From the NCBI RefSeq assembly GCF_013283795.1, contig NZ_JABSOD010000021.1, positions 1-60,218 on the forward strand: a DNA stretch of 60,218 bases, written 5' to 3'. Made by a program: the position numbers and the translations under genes. This stretch comes from Rheinheimera lutimaris. Its GTDB lineage: Bacteria; Pseudomonadota; Gammaproteobacteria; Enterobacterales; Alteromonadaceae. Of this stretch, positions 8,074-16,412 are shown one piece after another. Position 1 is the first letter of the stretch. Every line of letters starts with the position of its first letter. The notes beneath the pieces were generated by a model. That model saw only the letters and a program-made list of their open reading frames with translations, had not been told where the DNA came from and ran no database searches.

Positions 8074-8571
8074 TTGTTAACCTGGCTACCTCAATTAACC
8101 GGACTTGACGGTATCGCTGTTAAAAGCCCGGCTACCGGCATGGTGTTACCCTTAAGCGCACATCCGGATCTGTTATATAACGCAAACGTCTTAGCACTGG
8201 CTTTGTGTATCAAACTACAGCACGGTACACTGACAGCGCCGTTTGCCGGACACTATAGTGCGTGCTTGCAAAGCAATCGCCGGTTACGCTTCAGGCATAG
8301 CAGCGGTTTAACAGCCCAACTGGATTTGCCTCACAGCGTAACGAACAGTAACGGCAAAGGCATGATTACGCTTACCCATGCTGACAGTATGGTGCGTGCC
8401 GGACAGCCTGTAGTAAAACTTGATTTGCAGTACCTGCAAAACGATAACAGCAGTTGTTATGCGGTATTAATGTTATTGCCGCACCCTGCTATACAAAATG
8501 TATTCTGCGCCGAACATTATGTAGAGGCAGCAAGCGATACAGCAATTATTATTCAGCTTAATAATAAGTAA
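8074..8571 (+). CDS. Phosphotransferase IIA-Glc-like protein lacking both active-site histidines
   Basis: A 165-residue protein that aligns without gaps to the core of E. coli IIA-Glc (Crr), from the APLSG-like motif (VKSPATGMV, residues 17-25) to the FDLPLL-like motif (LDLQYL). At the position of His75 it has Arg69 and at that of His90 it has Asp84, so it cannot relay phosphate as Crr does. No ptsH or ptsI is nearby. It is the first gene of a tight operon (5 bp to the Spx-like gene, then dapE). It may be a regulatory or binding relic of the fold. The start is uncertain: TTG 8074 is the first usable codon and no strong ribosome binding site was seen. Confidence 0.65.
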   Translation: MLTWLPQLTGLDGIAVKSPATGMVLPLSAHPDLLYNANVLALALCIKLQHGTLTAPFAGHYSACLQSNRRLRFRHSSGLTAQLDLPHSVTNSNGKGMITLTHADSMVRAGQPVVKLDLQYLQNDNSSCYAVLMLLPHPAIQNVFCAEHYVEAASDTAIIIQLNNK

Positions 8572-8576
8572 CCCAT

Positions 8577-8930
8577 ATGACGATTATCTACGGTATTAAA
8601 AATTGTGACACCATAAAAAAGGCCCGTAACTGGCTGGAACAACAGCAAATTCCCTATCAATTTGTCGATTACCGCACCGACGGATTAACGGCTGAACAGT
8701 TAAAAAAGTTCAGTCAGCACTGTGGCTGGCAAAATTTACTCAATACCCGCGGAACAACTTACCGCCAACTGCCTGACAGCGACAAAACGGCTCTGGATGA
8801 ATCAAAAGCACTGGCGCTGATGTTAGCGCAGCCGGCAATGATAAAGCGGCCTTTGTTAGTGCACAATAACGAATATCACCTTGGGTTTAAGCCGGCAGAT
8901 TATCAACGTATTTTCGGACTATCAGCATGA
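8577..8930 (+). CDS. yffB: ArsC/Spx-like reductase, YffB family
   Basis: A 117-residue thioredoxin-fold protein with the family's N-terminal [12 protein letters not shown] motif (Cys10) and the C-terminal RPLLV and GFKP segments. In E. coli the yffB gene also sits directly before dapE. The family is named after arsenate reductase but E. coli YffB does not reduce arsenate well and its function is not known (a glutathione-dependent thiol reductase role has been proposed). The stop overlaps the dapE start by 4 bp, so the two are translationally coupled. Confidence 0.9.
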   Translation: MTIIYGIKNCDTIKKARNWLEQQQIPYQFVDYRTDGLTAEQLKKFSQHCGWQNLLNTRGTTYRQLPDSDKTALDESKALALMLAQPAMIKRPLLVHNNEYHLGFKPADYQRIFGLSA

Positions 8931-10069
8931 CAGCAAACAGCGCGGTAATTGCGTTAACCAAAGATCTTATCTCCCGTGCCTCTGTTACGCCGGAAGATGC
9001 CGGCTGTCAGCAATTGATGGCTCAGCGCCTGGCTGCAGTAGGGTTTGACATTGAAGTAATGCACTTTGAAGACACATTAAATATGTGGGCCAGACGTGGC
9101 AGCGGTAAACCGTTATTCTGCTTCGCCGGTCATACCGATGTGGTTCCAACCGGACCGCTGGAGCAATGGCATACACCACCGTTTGAACCCACTATTATCG
9201 GCGACACTCTGTATGGCCGCGGCGCCGCAGATATGAAAGGCAGCCTTGCCGCTATGGTTGTTGCCACAGAGCGCTTTTTGCAGCGTTTCCCGACACCCAA
9301 GTTCGACTTAGCTTATCTTATCACCAGTGATGAGGAAGGCCCCTTTATCAACGGTACCAAAAGAGTTATCGAAACCCTGGAAGCGCGAAACGAAAAAATT
9401 AACTGGTGTATTGTCGGCGAGCCGTCCAGCAGCCAAAAAGCCGGCGATGTGGTTAAAAACGGCCGGCGCGGTTCCTTAACCGGACATTTAACCGTAAAAG
9501 GTATTCAGGGGCATGTTGCCTACCCGCAGCTGGCCGATAATCCGGTGCATAAAGCGGCAGCAGCTCTGGCTGAGCTGGCAGCGGAGCAATGGGATAACGG
9601 CAATGCTTATTTTCCGGCTACCAGCTTCCAGATTGCCAATATTCATGCCGGCACCGGGGCCTCAAATGTGATCCCCGGTGAGTTAAGCGTCATGTTTAAT
9701 TTTCGCTACAGTACACAAAGCACTGCCGAACAACTGCAACAGCGTGTGATCGCCCTGCTGGATAAACACGGCTTGAACTATACTTTGGACTGGACATTAA
9801 ACGGCCTGCCGTTTCTGACAGATAGCGGCAGCCTGGTGGCAGCAACCGTCAAAGCGATTTATCAGGTACAAGGCTTTGAAACCCGGTTGGAAACCAGCGG
9901 CGGCACTTCAGATGGCCGTTTTATTGCGCCAACCGGCGCCCAGGTAGTTGAACTTGGCCCTTGTAATGCCACTATTCATAAAATTAACGAGTGCGTGTCA
10001 GTCACCGATCTGGAGCAATTGGTCAAAATGTACGAAGCCATATTGGAACAACTAGAACTGAGCCTATGA
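8927..10069 (+). CDS. dapE: Succinyl-diaminopimelate desuccinylase
   Basis: Removes succinate from N-succinyl-L,L-diaminopimelate in lysine and peptidoglycan biosynthesis; a cytosolic di-zinc M20-type enzyme. The zinc ligands and catalytic residues are visible: H69 and D71 in AGHTDVVP, D102 in GRGAADMKG, the Glu pair in SDEEGP (136-137), Glu in VGEPSS, and His in the C-terminal ATIHKINE. Length (380) is that of the family. It is fused into the operon by 4-bp overlaps on both sides, with yffB before it and an M15 peptidase after. Confidence 0.96.
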   Translation: MTANSAVIALTKDLISRASVTPEDAGCQQLMAQRLAAVGFDIEVMHFEDTLNMWARRGSGKPLFCFAGHTDVVPTGPLEQWHTPPFEPTIIGDTLYGRGAADMKGSLAAMVVATERFLQRFPTPKFDLAYLITSDEEGPFINGTKRVIETLEARNEKINWCIVGEPSSSQKAGDVVKNGRRGSLTGHLTVKGIQGHVAYPQLADNPVHKAAAALAELAAEQWDNGNAYFPATSFQIANIHAGTGASNVIPGELSVMFNFRYSTQSTAEQLQQRVIALLDKHGLNYTLDWTLNGLPFLTDSGSLVAATVKAIYQVQGFETRLETSGGTSDGRFIAPTGAQVVELGPCNATIHKINECVSVTDLEQLVKMYEAILEQLELSL

Positions 10070-10752
10070 CCGCCATTAGCAATGCTATTCTGACCGGCCT
10101 GAGCGAACAGCATCTGCTAACCGGGCCGGACGGTTTTATGTTGCATAAAGACGTTGCAGGCCCCTTTACTGCGCTGTGTAAAGCGGCTCAAGCACAAGGC
10201 ATGGACATAAGAATTGTTTCGGCGTTTCGCTCATACCAGCGTCAGGCTGCGATCTGGCAAGCAAAACTCAGCGGCCAGCGTCCGGTGTATGATCTGTCGG
10301 GTAATACCGTTGATATCACTGTACTAACCGGCAAAGCTAAACTAGACGCAGTGCTGCTGTATTCGGCTTTACCAGGCGCCAGCCGTCACCATTGGGGCAC
10401 CGAGTTGGATGTGTACGATGCCGCCGCCGTAGCCGCGGATTATAAGCCGCTACTTAACCCTGCCGAATATGCCCCCAACGGCCCGTTTTACCGTCTGCAT
10501 CAATGGCTGAGTGTTCATGGTGCGCAGTTTGGTTTTTTTCAGCCATACCGCCAATTTCAGGGCGGGGTTGCGGCTGAGCCCTGGCATCTAAGTTATCAGC
10601 CGCTGGCCAGTCGCTATCTTGCAGCCTTTAATGCAGACACACTTAAACAATGCATTACACAATTTCCGCTGGCGGAGCAACAACTGGTGCTGACTCATCT
10701 GGACAGCATATTTCAGCAGTACGTTGTAAACATTTGCGAAACAGCGCCATGA
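10066..10752 (+). CDS. M15 family D-alanyl-D-alanine carboxypeptidase-like protein (VanY type)
   Basis: A 228-residue protein with the VanY/LAS peptidase pattern: SAFRSYQRQ near residue 51, the zinc-binding [13 protein letters not shown] (first His and Asp ligands) around 106-118, and EPWHLSY near 174 with the catalytic Glu and third His. These enzymes trim the D-Ala-D-Ala end of peptidoglycan stem peptides. No clear signal peptide is seen at the N-terminus, which is unusual for a cell-wall enzyme, so export or a cytosolic role on wall fragments is open. ATG 10066 overlaps the dapE stop; a longer reading frame inside dapE is not needed. The neighbour dapE makes a precursor of the same peptide. 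Confidence 0.85.
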   Translation: MTAISNAILTGLSEQHLLTGPDGFMLHKDVAGPFTALCKAAQAQGMDIRIVSAFRSYQRQAAIWQAKLSGQRPVYDLSGNTVDITVLTGKAKLDAVLLYSALPGASRHHWGTELDVYDAAAVAADYKPLLNPAEYAPNGPFYRLHQWLSVHGAQFGFFQPYRQFQGGVAAEPWHLSYQPLASRYLAAFNADTLKQCITQFPLAEQQLVLTHLDSIFQQYVVNICETAP

Positions 10753-10949
10753 ACTGGCCGCTGTTTTGGGCATTGACACTGGCGTTTGGCTTCGTGCTGG
10801 GGAATATTATGCTGCTAAAGCACGCGGCAAAGTTGAAGATGCCCTCTGCGCCGAAACAACAAGAGGGCAATACCGGCAAAATTATCGGGCAGAATGATCC
10901 TGCTCAGCAGAGCCCTCAGCGCGGTCAAACGCCGAATAGCCCTGAATAA
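10749..10949 (+). CDS. DUF2897 family small membrane protein
   Basis: A 66-residue protein with one N-terminal membrane helix (about residues 4-22, FWALTLAFGFVLGNIMLL) and a polar proline- and glutamine-rich tail facing the cytosol or periplasm. It fits the small DUF2897 family of marine gammaproteobacteria, whose function is unknown. ATG 10749 overlaps the stop of the preceding M15 gene. Its last 68 bp overlap the convergent yejK gene, an unusually long antisense coding overlap. Confidence 0.7.
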   Translation: MNWPLFWALTLAFGFVLGNIMLLKHAAKLKMPSAPKQQEGNTGKIIGQNDPAQQSPQRGQTPNSPE

Positions 10950-11946
10950 AACGTTGCAGTTGATCACGTAAATTCGGTGGCGTGCCTTTAATCAACAGAG
11001 TGTCGCTGTGCGCATCATATTGCACCCTGTCGCCGAGCAGCTTTTGCTCAAAACTTAACGACAAACCGGCGCCCTGTCCGCTGAATTTGATCAGTTTTTT
11101 CAGCTCTTTCACTTCCACCGGAAATTGCTCTGCCACCTCAAGTTGCTGCTCCTGGCAATAACGCAAAAAGCCCTGTTGTTCCTGTTCGTCAATTACGGCG
11201 GACAACTCGGTTAGCCGCACATCCTGGCCGGCTTTGGCACGCTCTTCACAGTAGCTGAACACTTGTTTACGGGCGTCGTTCTTTTCGTTGTTATCAAATT
11301 CTGCCGCGGTGAAGTATTCCTCCACTGAGGCCAGTACCACTTTACTGTTCACTTTAGCATCCGTACCTTCTTCACAGCCGAGAAAATCAAGAAAAAAGTC
11401 CGCCACCTTACGCCCGGCGCGGCCACGGATAAAACTGATATACTTACCCTGCTCCGGTGAGCTTTGGTATTCGGTTAAATCAATCCGTGCAGCCAGTTGC
11501 ATCCGCGCAATATCTAAATGACGTGATGTCGCCAGCTCCAGATCTTCAGTTAATGAAAAATGATCCTTGCTGCCTAATAAGCAAAACAACAGGTAGTCAC
11601 TAGCCAGATAGCGATAGTGACAAACCAATAAATAACCGCTTTCCGGCAGCTGATGCGCCTGTAATTGTTGCTCCAGTGCTGCGGTTGACGTGTTGGCCAA
11701 TACCAGAAAATCTGAGGTTTGCTTTTGCCAGTCATGCAACACAGTCATCACCTGCGGATCTTTAGCGGCATTAAAAGCAGCATAGCCCTTGGCCGGTTTA
11801 CCGTTGTATGCCAGATGCAACTGCTCGACCAAATGCGCTACAGCTGCCGTAGGTGCAACCAATGACGGCCGGTAATGCGCTTTGCTCTGCGTCTGCTCGT
11901 CCAGCTCAAGGTAATTTATCGCCAACTGCTGTACATCTACTGACAT
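10882..11946 (-). CDS. yejK: Nucleoid-associated protein YejK/NdpA
   Basis: A 354-residue protein (E. coli YejK 335) with family features at both ends, including the C-terminal TLLIKGTPPNLRDQLQRF. YejK is an abundant nucleoid-associated protein reported to interact with topoisomerases. Compared with E. coli the C-terminus carries about 15 extra residues, and these are the ones overlapping the DUF2897 gene on the other strand. It is divergent from yejL with a 70-bp promoter gap, an arrangement conserved in gammaproteobacteria. Confidence 0.93.
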   Translation of the reverse strand: MSVDVQQLAINYLELDEQTQSKAHYRPSLVAPTAAVAHLVEQLHLAYNGKPAKGYAAFNAAKDPQVMTVLHDWQKQTSDFLVLANTSTAALEQQLQAHQLPESGYLLVCHYRYLASDYLLFCLLGSKDHFSLTEDLELATSRHLDIARMQLAARIDLTEYQSSPEQGKYISFIRGRAGRKVADFFLDFLGCEEGTDAKVNSKVVLASVEEYFTAAEFDNNEKNDARKQVFSYCEERAKAGQDVRLTELSAVIDEQEQQGFLRYCQEQQLEVAEQFPVEVKELKKLIKFSGQGAGLSLSFEQKLLGDRVQYDAHSDTLLIKGTPPNLRDQLQRFIQGYSAFDRAEGSAEQDHSAR

Positions 11947-12016
11947 AATTTTTCCTGTTTAAAATGAATTCTGTTACTATTCTACCTGTTTAAACCACAT
12001 GACTTGCGGATAATTC

Positions 12017-12241
12017 ATGCCAATTGTATCAAAGTATTCCACCGCGCAGATTGAAAAACTGGTAAATCAATTACTGGACGTACTGCACAGCGAAAATGCC
12101 ACCACCGAATTAAGCTTAATGTGTTTGGGTAATGCTATCAGCCATGTGGTAAACAGCAGCGTACCTGCAGCACAACGCGAAGCCGTGGTCAGCCACTTTA
12201 ACCAGGCATTAGCTGATGCCGTAACAAGCAAAGCAAACTAA
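12017..12241 (+). CDS. yejL: YejL family protein (DUF1414)
   Basis: A 74-residue helical protein matching YejL (75 residues in E. coli), including the SKYS and IEKLV-LL--L segment and the LSLMCLGNAISHVVN core. Its function is unknown. It sits 6 bp before the yejM homologue and is conserved in this position across gammaproteobacteria. Confidence 0.92.
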   Translation: MPIVSKYSTAQIEKLVNQLLDVLHSENATTELSLMCLGNAISHVVNSSVPAAQREAVVSHFNQALADAVTSKAN

Positions 12242-12247
12242 GCGCTT

Positions 12248-13768
12248 ATGGTGCTGGAAAATAATCTGTCATTGGTTAAAAAAGTAAACCGCCTGCTGAA
12301 TTGGGGCCATTGGTTCAGCTTTTTTAACATTCTGTTGGCGCTGGTAGTCACATCGGCTTATTGGTTATCAGAGCCCGGCCCGGTGTCTGCACTGGGCTGG
12401 TTGTATCTGCTGCTGAACTGGATTGGCCACACCGCCTTTTTGTGTTTTATGTTCTTTATCCTTACCGTGTTCCCGGTGTCACTGATATTTCCTTATCAGC
12501 GACATGTGCGCGGCATGGCCGCCATACTGGCAACTACTGCCCTGGTGATATTGATTTTCGATGCTTACGTCTACGCCAGCCTCGGCTATCACATTGGCAG
12601 CGCCTCGTTTGAGCAGGCCGCAGAGCTGCTGCGCCAGCAAATTGTGACTAACTTACGTAATTTTGTGCTGATTGTACTGGCCGTCGGCGCCATCTTACTG
12701 GCGGTTGAGCTGACAATAAGTAATTACTGCTGGAAGAAAGTAGAACGCTTAAAGCAATCCGGTGTAGCTGCGCCGTTATTCGGCATTTTTATCGGCAGTT
12801 TTATGCTTAGTCATCTGCTGCATATCTATGCTGACGCTAATTTAAAATATGACGTAACCCGGCAAGACAACGTACTGCCCTTATCATATCCGGCAACCGC
12901 CAAAACATTTTTAGCCCGATACCAGTTGGTAGACTTAAACAGCCGCGCTCAGCGCCAGTTAGATAAACTCAGCTTGCCGGGTCAGCTTGACACCGGTAGC
13001 GCACTGCAGTGCAGCGCTGAACAAGGCAAAGCCACGACATTGTTATTGATCAGTGAGCAACTGACCACAGCACAGCAGCGCATTCTGAGCCAACAGGGTT
13101 TAAAACCACTGGAGCAACACTTTGCGCCGCGCACAGCAAACGAAGCCATGCTGAATTTGTTGTACGGTAAGTTTTGGCTTGATGATAGCAGCCAACTGCC
13201 GCTGGACGCTCCACCTGGCTGGCTGGCACAGCTACCACCGGCCTTACTCAGCATAAGCCGTGATAACAATACGCCGGTGGTAAATCTACCGTGGCTGACA
13301 ACAACTGCTGCTGCGACCAAATATGCCATTATTTTTGACAATGCCCCGGAGCAGCGCTGGTTGCAATATAAGCAATACAGCAACATCGTCGTGATGACTG
13401 CCAGCGGTCGTCATAATCAATTTAATCTGGCGCCGGCACAGGTATGGTCTAACTGGACAGCACTGCGCCAGCTACAGCAACACCAGGTTACCCAGCATCT
13501 GGATTGGTTACCCACCTTGTTGGCGCAAGCCGGTTGTAATTCGCACGCCAGCTGGCTGGGTGACAACCTGCTGAAACCTCAGCCGTTACCCAAGCTTAAT
13601 ATCAGTGGCCAGGAAATCATCAGCTTCAAAAAAGATAAAATGGTGATACTGCGCGCCGACGGCAGCTATGGTGTATGGTCTGCCGGTACCTTAGTGCCGC
13701 TGCAAGACAAACTGGACTTACCGATGTTAACCGATGCCTTAAAACGTATTGAGCAAATAAGCCACTAA
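12248..13768 (+). CDS. yejM: YejM/PbgA-like inner-membrane protein with reduced periplasmic domain
   Basis: A 506-residue protein. Residues 20-195 form five membrane helices, and the linker YPLSYPATAKTFL (about 212-222) matches E. coli PbgA/YejM closely. In E. coli the protein senses periplasmic lipopolysaccharide and controls LpxC turnover through LapB. The periplasmic part here is about 80 residues shorter than in E. coli (586 total), and the hydrolase-like VDGL motif reads SEQL (269-272) while the NTTDNGI segment reads RTANEAM. The pseudo-active site is therefore largely gone. Operon with yejL supports orthology. Confidence 0.85.
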   Translation: MVLENNLSLVKKVNRLLNWGHWFSFFNILLALVVTSAYWLSEPGPVSALGWLYLLLNWIGHTAFLCFMFFILTVFPVSLIFPYQRHVRGMAAILATTALVILIFDAYVYASLGYHIGSASFEQAAELLRQQIVTNLRNFVLIVLAVGAILLAVELTISNYCWKKVERLKQSGVAAPLFGIFIGSFMLSHLLHIYADANLKYDVTRQDNVLPLSYPATAKTFLARYQLVDLNSRAQRQLDKLSLPGQLDTGSALQCSAEQGKATTLLLISEQLTTAQQRILSQQGLKPLEQHFAPRTANEAMLNLLYGKFWLDDSSQLPLDAPPGWLAQLPPALLSISRDNNTPVVNLPWLTTTAAATKYAIIFDNAPEQRWLQYKQYSNIVVMTASGRHNQFNLAPAQVWSNWTALRQLQQHQVTQHLDWLPTLLAQAGCNSHASWLGDNLLKPQPLPKLNISGQEIISFKKDKMVILRADGSYGVWSAGTLVPLQDKLDLPMLTDALKRIEQISH

Positions 13769-13809
13769 GATGCTTTGCACGACACTTTTAACCACCTGCT
13801 CAGGCATTA

Positions 13810-14097
13810 CTAATGCTGTGTTGTATCAGGCCGCTTCGGCGGCCTGCCGGCTAATTCTAACTCAGCCAGATGTAACATATTCGTCAAAGCTATCGGTGCC
13901 GCCGGCGTCGAAAAACGCTCAACATAAGCTACCGCCGCATCTTTTAACATCTGTTGGCACAGTTGATCGTAGACACTATAACCATCATAGGCCAACGGCT
14001 CGTTTAAGGTTGCCAAACCCACCTCACGCTGCCGGCGCATAAACCAATGCAGTAAAAACTCATACTGTTTTACATCCAGCCACTGCCGCCAATCCAT
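13810..14097 (-). CDS. Small hypothetical protein
   Basis: A 95-residue protein that I do not recognise. It is rich in Trp, Tyr and Gln near its N-terminus (MDWRQWLDVKQYEFLLHWF), has no signal peptide or membrane helix, and is preceded by a good GGAG ribosome binding site 8 bp before ATG 14097. Its last codons contain a GC-rich hairpin (13828-13845, TTCG loop) without a T-run. It is convergent with yejM. Real coding is likely because of the ribosome binding site and the clean gap placement. Confidence 0.6.
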   Translation of the reverse strand: MDWRQWLDVKQYEFLLHWFMRRQREVGLATLNEPLAYDGYSVYDQLCQQMLKDAAVAYVERFSTPAAPIALTNMLHLAELELAGRPPKRPDTTQH

Positions 14098-14235
14098 ATC
14101 TGTCTCCGTTAATGCGATTGCATGGCATTGTACGTCAGTATTGATAAAAGCGATTACAGCAAACAGATTAATTCACTTTAAACAATAATAAGAACCGCTA
14201 TCATCTATTTCACAGCTAAGATAGAGGACAGCGCC

Positions 14236-14442
14236 ATGACTAAGACCATCACTTTTGCCATTATGCATTTTACTATCGCCTTTGCCGTTACCTACCTGAT
14301 CACCGGCAGCTTTGTACTGGGCGGCCTGATAGCGGTAATAGAACCGGCGGTAAACACCGTCGGCTATTTCTTTCACGAGAAAATCTGGCAAAAATACGCC
14401 AACGCTGAACTGGCGACAAAGCCGGTAAAATATTTCAGCTAA
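14236..14442 (+). CDS. DUF2061 family membrane protein
   Basis: A 68-residue protein with two membrane helices (about residues 7-23 and 27-47) and the EPAVNTVGYFFHEKIW motif that defines DUF2061 proteins. A GAGG ribosome binding site precedes the ATG. Function is unknown. It is a single gene, convergent with rlmF 8 bp away. Confidence 0.87.
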   Translation: MTKTITFAIMHFTIAFAVTYLITGSFVLGGLIAVIEPAVNTVGYFFHEKIWQKYANAELATKPVKYFS

Positions 14443-14450
14443 AAGCTTAT

Positions 14451-15413
14451 TTAATCTGCTGATGGCTTAGCCTGACACCAGTGTTGCTGCTGTGCTGCAG
14501 TTAGAAAGCTCCAGGCCAGAATACGGCTCACTTTCTGGCCCTGACGCATCTCGATAACCTCTGATTGCACCACACCCACACTACGCAGCAGCTTTTGCAA
14601 CGGCGCCAGGTGTTTTTGCTGTGACACCAGGCTGCTAAACCAGCATACCTGCTGTTTGAATAACTGGCTTTGCGTAATCATCCGGCTGACAAACTTAAGC
14701 TCGCCACCTTCGCACCACAGCTCATGCTGCCGGCCGGCAAAGTTACGCCGGCCACCCTGCTCTGCTTTACCCAGATTAGTCCATTTACGGTTACCGGCGG
14801 CTTCCGCTTCCGCTTGCGAAGCAAAAAACGGCGGGTTGCACATGGTTAAGTGAAAACGCTGGCCGCTTGCTATTACGCCGGAAAATATCGCCTCAGCATC
14901 CGGCTGTGCCACTATATTGATGCGTGGCTTAAGTACCGCATTGGCCGTTACAATCAGCGCGGCGGCTTTAAGCGCCACGTTGTCAATATCGCTGCCGGTT
15001 ACCTGCCAACCGTAACTTTGTGCAGCAATAATCGGATAAATAACATTTGCGCCGGTACCAATATCTAACAGTTGGACCTGTTTCCTCTCAGGTAAAGCCG
15101 GATAACTACGGGCTAACAAATCGGCCAGATAATGCACATAGTCGGCGCGTCCCGGGATTGGCGGACACAAATACCCATCAGGTAGCTGCCAATATTTTAC
15201 CTGATAATACTTTGCCAACAGCGCTTTGTTCAGCATCAGTACTGCCGCGGGATCAGTAAAATCAATCGTTGGCTCGCCTGCCGGGTTAGTGCGGACAAAC
15301 GCAGCAAGTTGAGGCTCCGTGGCCGTCAGTTTGGCAAAATCATACCGGCCCTGATGAAGATTACGTGGATGAAGTAACTGCGGTAAAGACACTGTCGGCA
15401 CCAGCCTTTGCAA
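14451..15413 (-). CDS. rlmF: 23S rRNA (adenine(1618)-N(6))-methyltransferase
   Basis: A 320-residue protein matching RlmF/YbiN (308 in E. coli), which methylates A1618 of 23S rRNA with S-adenosylmethionine. The N-terminal LHPRNLHQGRYDF motif, the SAM-binding LLDIGTGANVIYPI segment (about 117-130) and the catalytic NPPF motif of N6-adenine methyltransferases (about 193-196) are present. It is monocistronic and divergent from the cvfB-like gene. Confidence 0.95.
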   Translation of the reverse strand: MQRLVPTVSLPQLLHPRNLHQGRYDFAKLTATEPQLAAFVRTNPAGEPTIDFTDPAAVLMLNKALLAKYYQVKYWQLPDGYLCPPIPGRADYVHYLADLLARSYPALPERKQVQLLDIGTGANVIYPIIAAQSYGWQVTGSDIDNVALKAAALIVTANAVLKPRINIVAQPDAEAIFSGVIASGQRFHLTMCNPPFFASQAEAEAAGNRKWTNLGKAEQGGRRNFAGRQHELWCEGGELKFVSRMITQSQLFKQQVCWFSSLVSQQKHLAPLQKLLRSVGVVQSEVIEMRQGQKVSRILAWSFLTAAQQQHWCQAKPSAD

Positions 15414-15528
15414 AGAAAATCGGCGCTCAGTTTACCACGGCACAGCTAATATAAAGCAGCGCGACAAAAAAACCGTTACAATAGCCGCCATTGTGACCTG
15501 CCCTGTCGGGCGAACTTATGGATACCGC

Positions 15529-16368
15529 ATGCTGGCTCTTGGAAAAATTAACCGTTTAACGGTAAAAAAACAGGTTAAATTCGGCTTTTACCTTGATGGT
15601 TTAAGTTGGGGCGAAATTTTACTGCCTAATAACGTCGCCCCGGCCGGATTAGAGATTGGCCGTGAGCTGGACGTATTTTTGTATCTGGATTCAGAAGATC
15701 AGTTAATTGCCACCACTGAGCAGCCAAAAATTAAAGTCGGCGAAGTGGCACAGTTACCGGTAGTGGCCAGCACTAAAGTGGGCGCCTTTGTTAACTGGGG
15801 TCTGAAAAAAGACTTACTGGTACCCTTTAGTGAACAGCAAATTCCGCTGAAAGAGGGACAAAAGTACCTGTTGTACTGCTATGTGGATAACAGCAACCGC
15901 ATTGTGGCCTCCAGCAAACTCGACCGCCACCTGCACAAAACCACGCCGCAATATAACGCCGGCGATAAAGTGGACATCATCGTCAGCGAGCAAACCGACA
16001 TTGGTTATAAAGTGATAGTAAATCACCAACACTGGGGTGTATTGTATAAAAACGAAGTGTTTAAACCACTGCGTCGCGGCGAAAAAATGCAGGCTTTTAT
16101 TGTAAAAGTGCGTGACGACGGCAAAATAGATTTGCGGCTAAATGTCACGACTTACAAACAAGCACTGGAACTGACTGAGCAAGTATTAAAAAAACTGCAG
16201 CAAAATGATGGCAAACTGGCGTTAACCGATAAAAGCTCACCGGAGCTGATTTATGCCACTTTCGGCGTCAGCAAAAAAGCCTATAAACAGGCTATAGGTA
16301 CCTTGTATAAAGAGAAGAAAATTGTTATCAGCGAGCATGGTATTTTGCTGGTGCCTAAAACATCATAA
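15529..16368 (+). CDS. CvfB/YitL-like S1 RNA-binding protein
   Basis: A 279-residue protein made of tandem S1-like OB-fold domains: the N-terminal domain begins FGFYLDGLSWGEILLP, a second one has GAFVNWGLKKDLLVPFSEQ (about 85-110), and the C-terminus is a winged-helix-like segment (FGVSKKAYKQAIGTLYKEKKI). This is the layout of the CvfB family, which binds RNA and affects virulence regulators in Gram-positives; the gammaproteobacterial role is unknown. ATG 15529 was chosen as the first codon before the conserved LALGKINRL; the frame is open 12 codons further. Confidence 0.85.
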   Translation: MLALGKINRLTVKKQVKFGFYLDGLSWGEILLPNNVAPAGLEIGRELDVFLYLDSEDQLIATTEQPKIKVGEVAQLPVVASTKVGAFVNWGLKKDLLVPFSEQQIPLKEGQKYLLYCYVDNSNRIVASSKLDRHLHKTTPQYNAGDKVDIIVSEQTDIGYKVIVNHQHWGVLYKNEVFKPLRRGEKMQAFIVKVRDDGKIDLRLNVTTYKQALELTEQVLKKLQQNDGKLALTDKSSPELIYATFGVSKKAYKQAIGTLYKEKKIVISEHGILLVPKTS

Positions 16369-16399
16369 AACAACGCCGGGTTTAACCCGGCGTTGTTTT
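16367..16399. terminator. Bidirectional terminator between cvfB and cfa
   Basis: A perfect stem CAACGCCGGG / CCCGGCGTTG with a 5-nt loop, flanked by AAAA on the left and TTTT on the right, so it ends transcription from both strands. It sits between two convergent genes. Confidence 0.88.
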
Positions 16400-16412
16400 A
16401 TCTGCAGTCGTT

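Noticed and set aside
12982..13386. Cysteine-rich 134-codon minus-strand frame inside yejM
   Set aside because: It is a shadow of yejM; the cysteines come from repeated GCA/GCT codons on the other strand.
13828..13845. GC-rich hairpin with a TTCG loop as a terminator
   Set aside because: No T-run follows on either strand, and it is within the coding end of a minus-strand gene.
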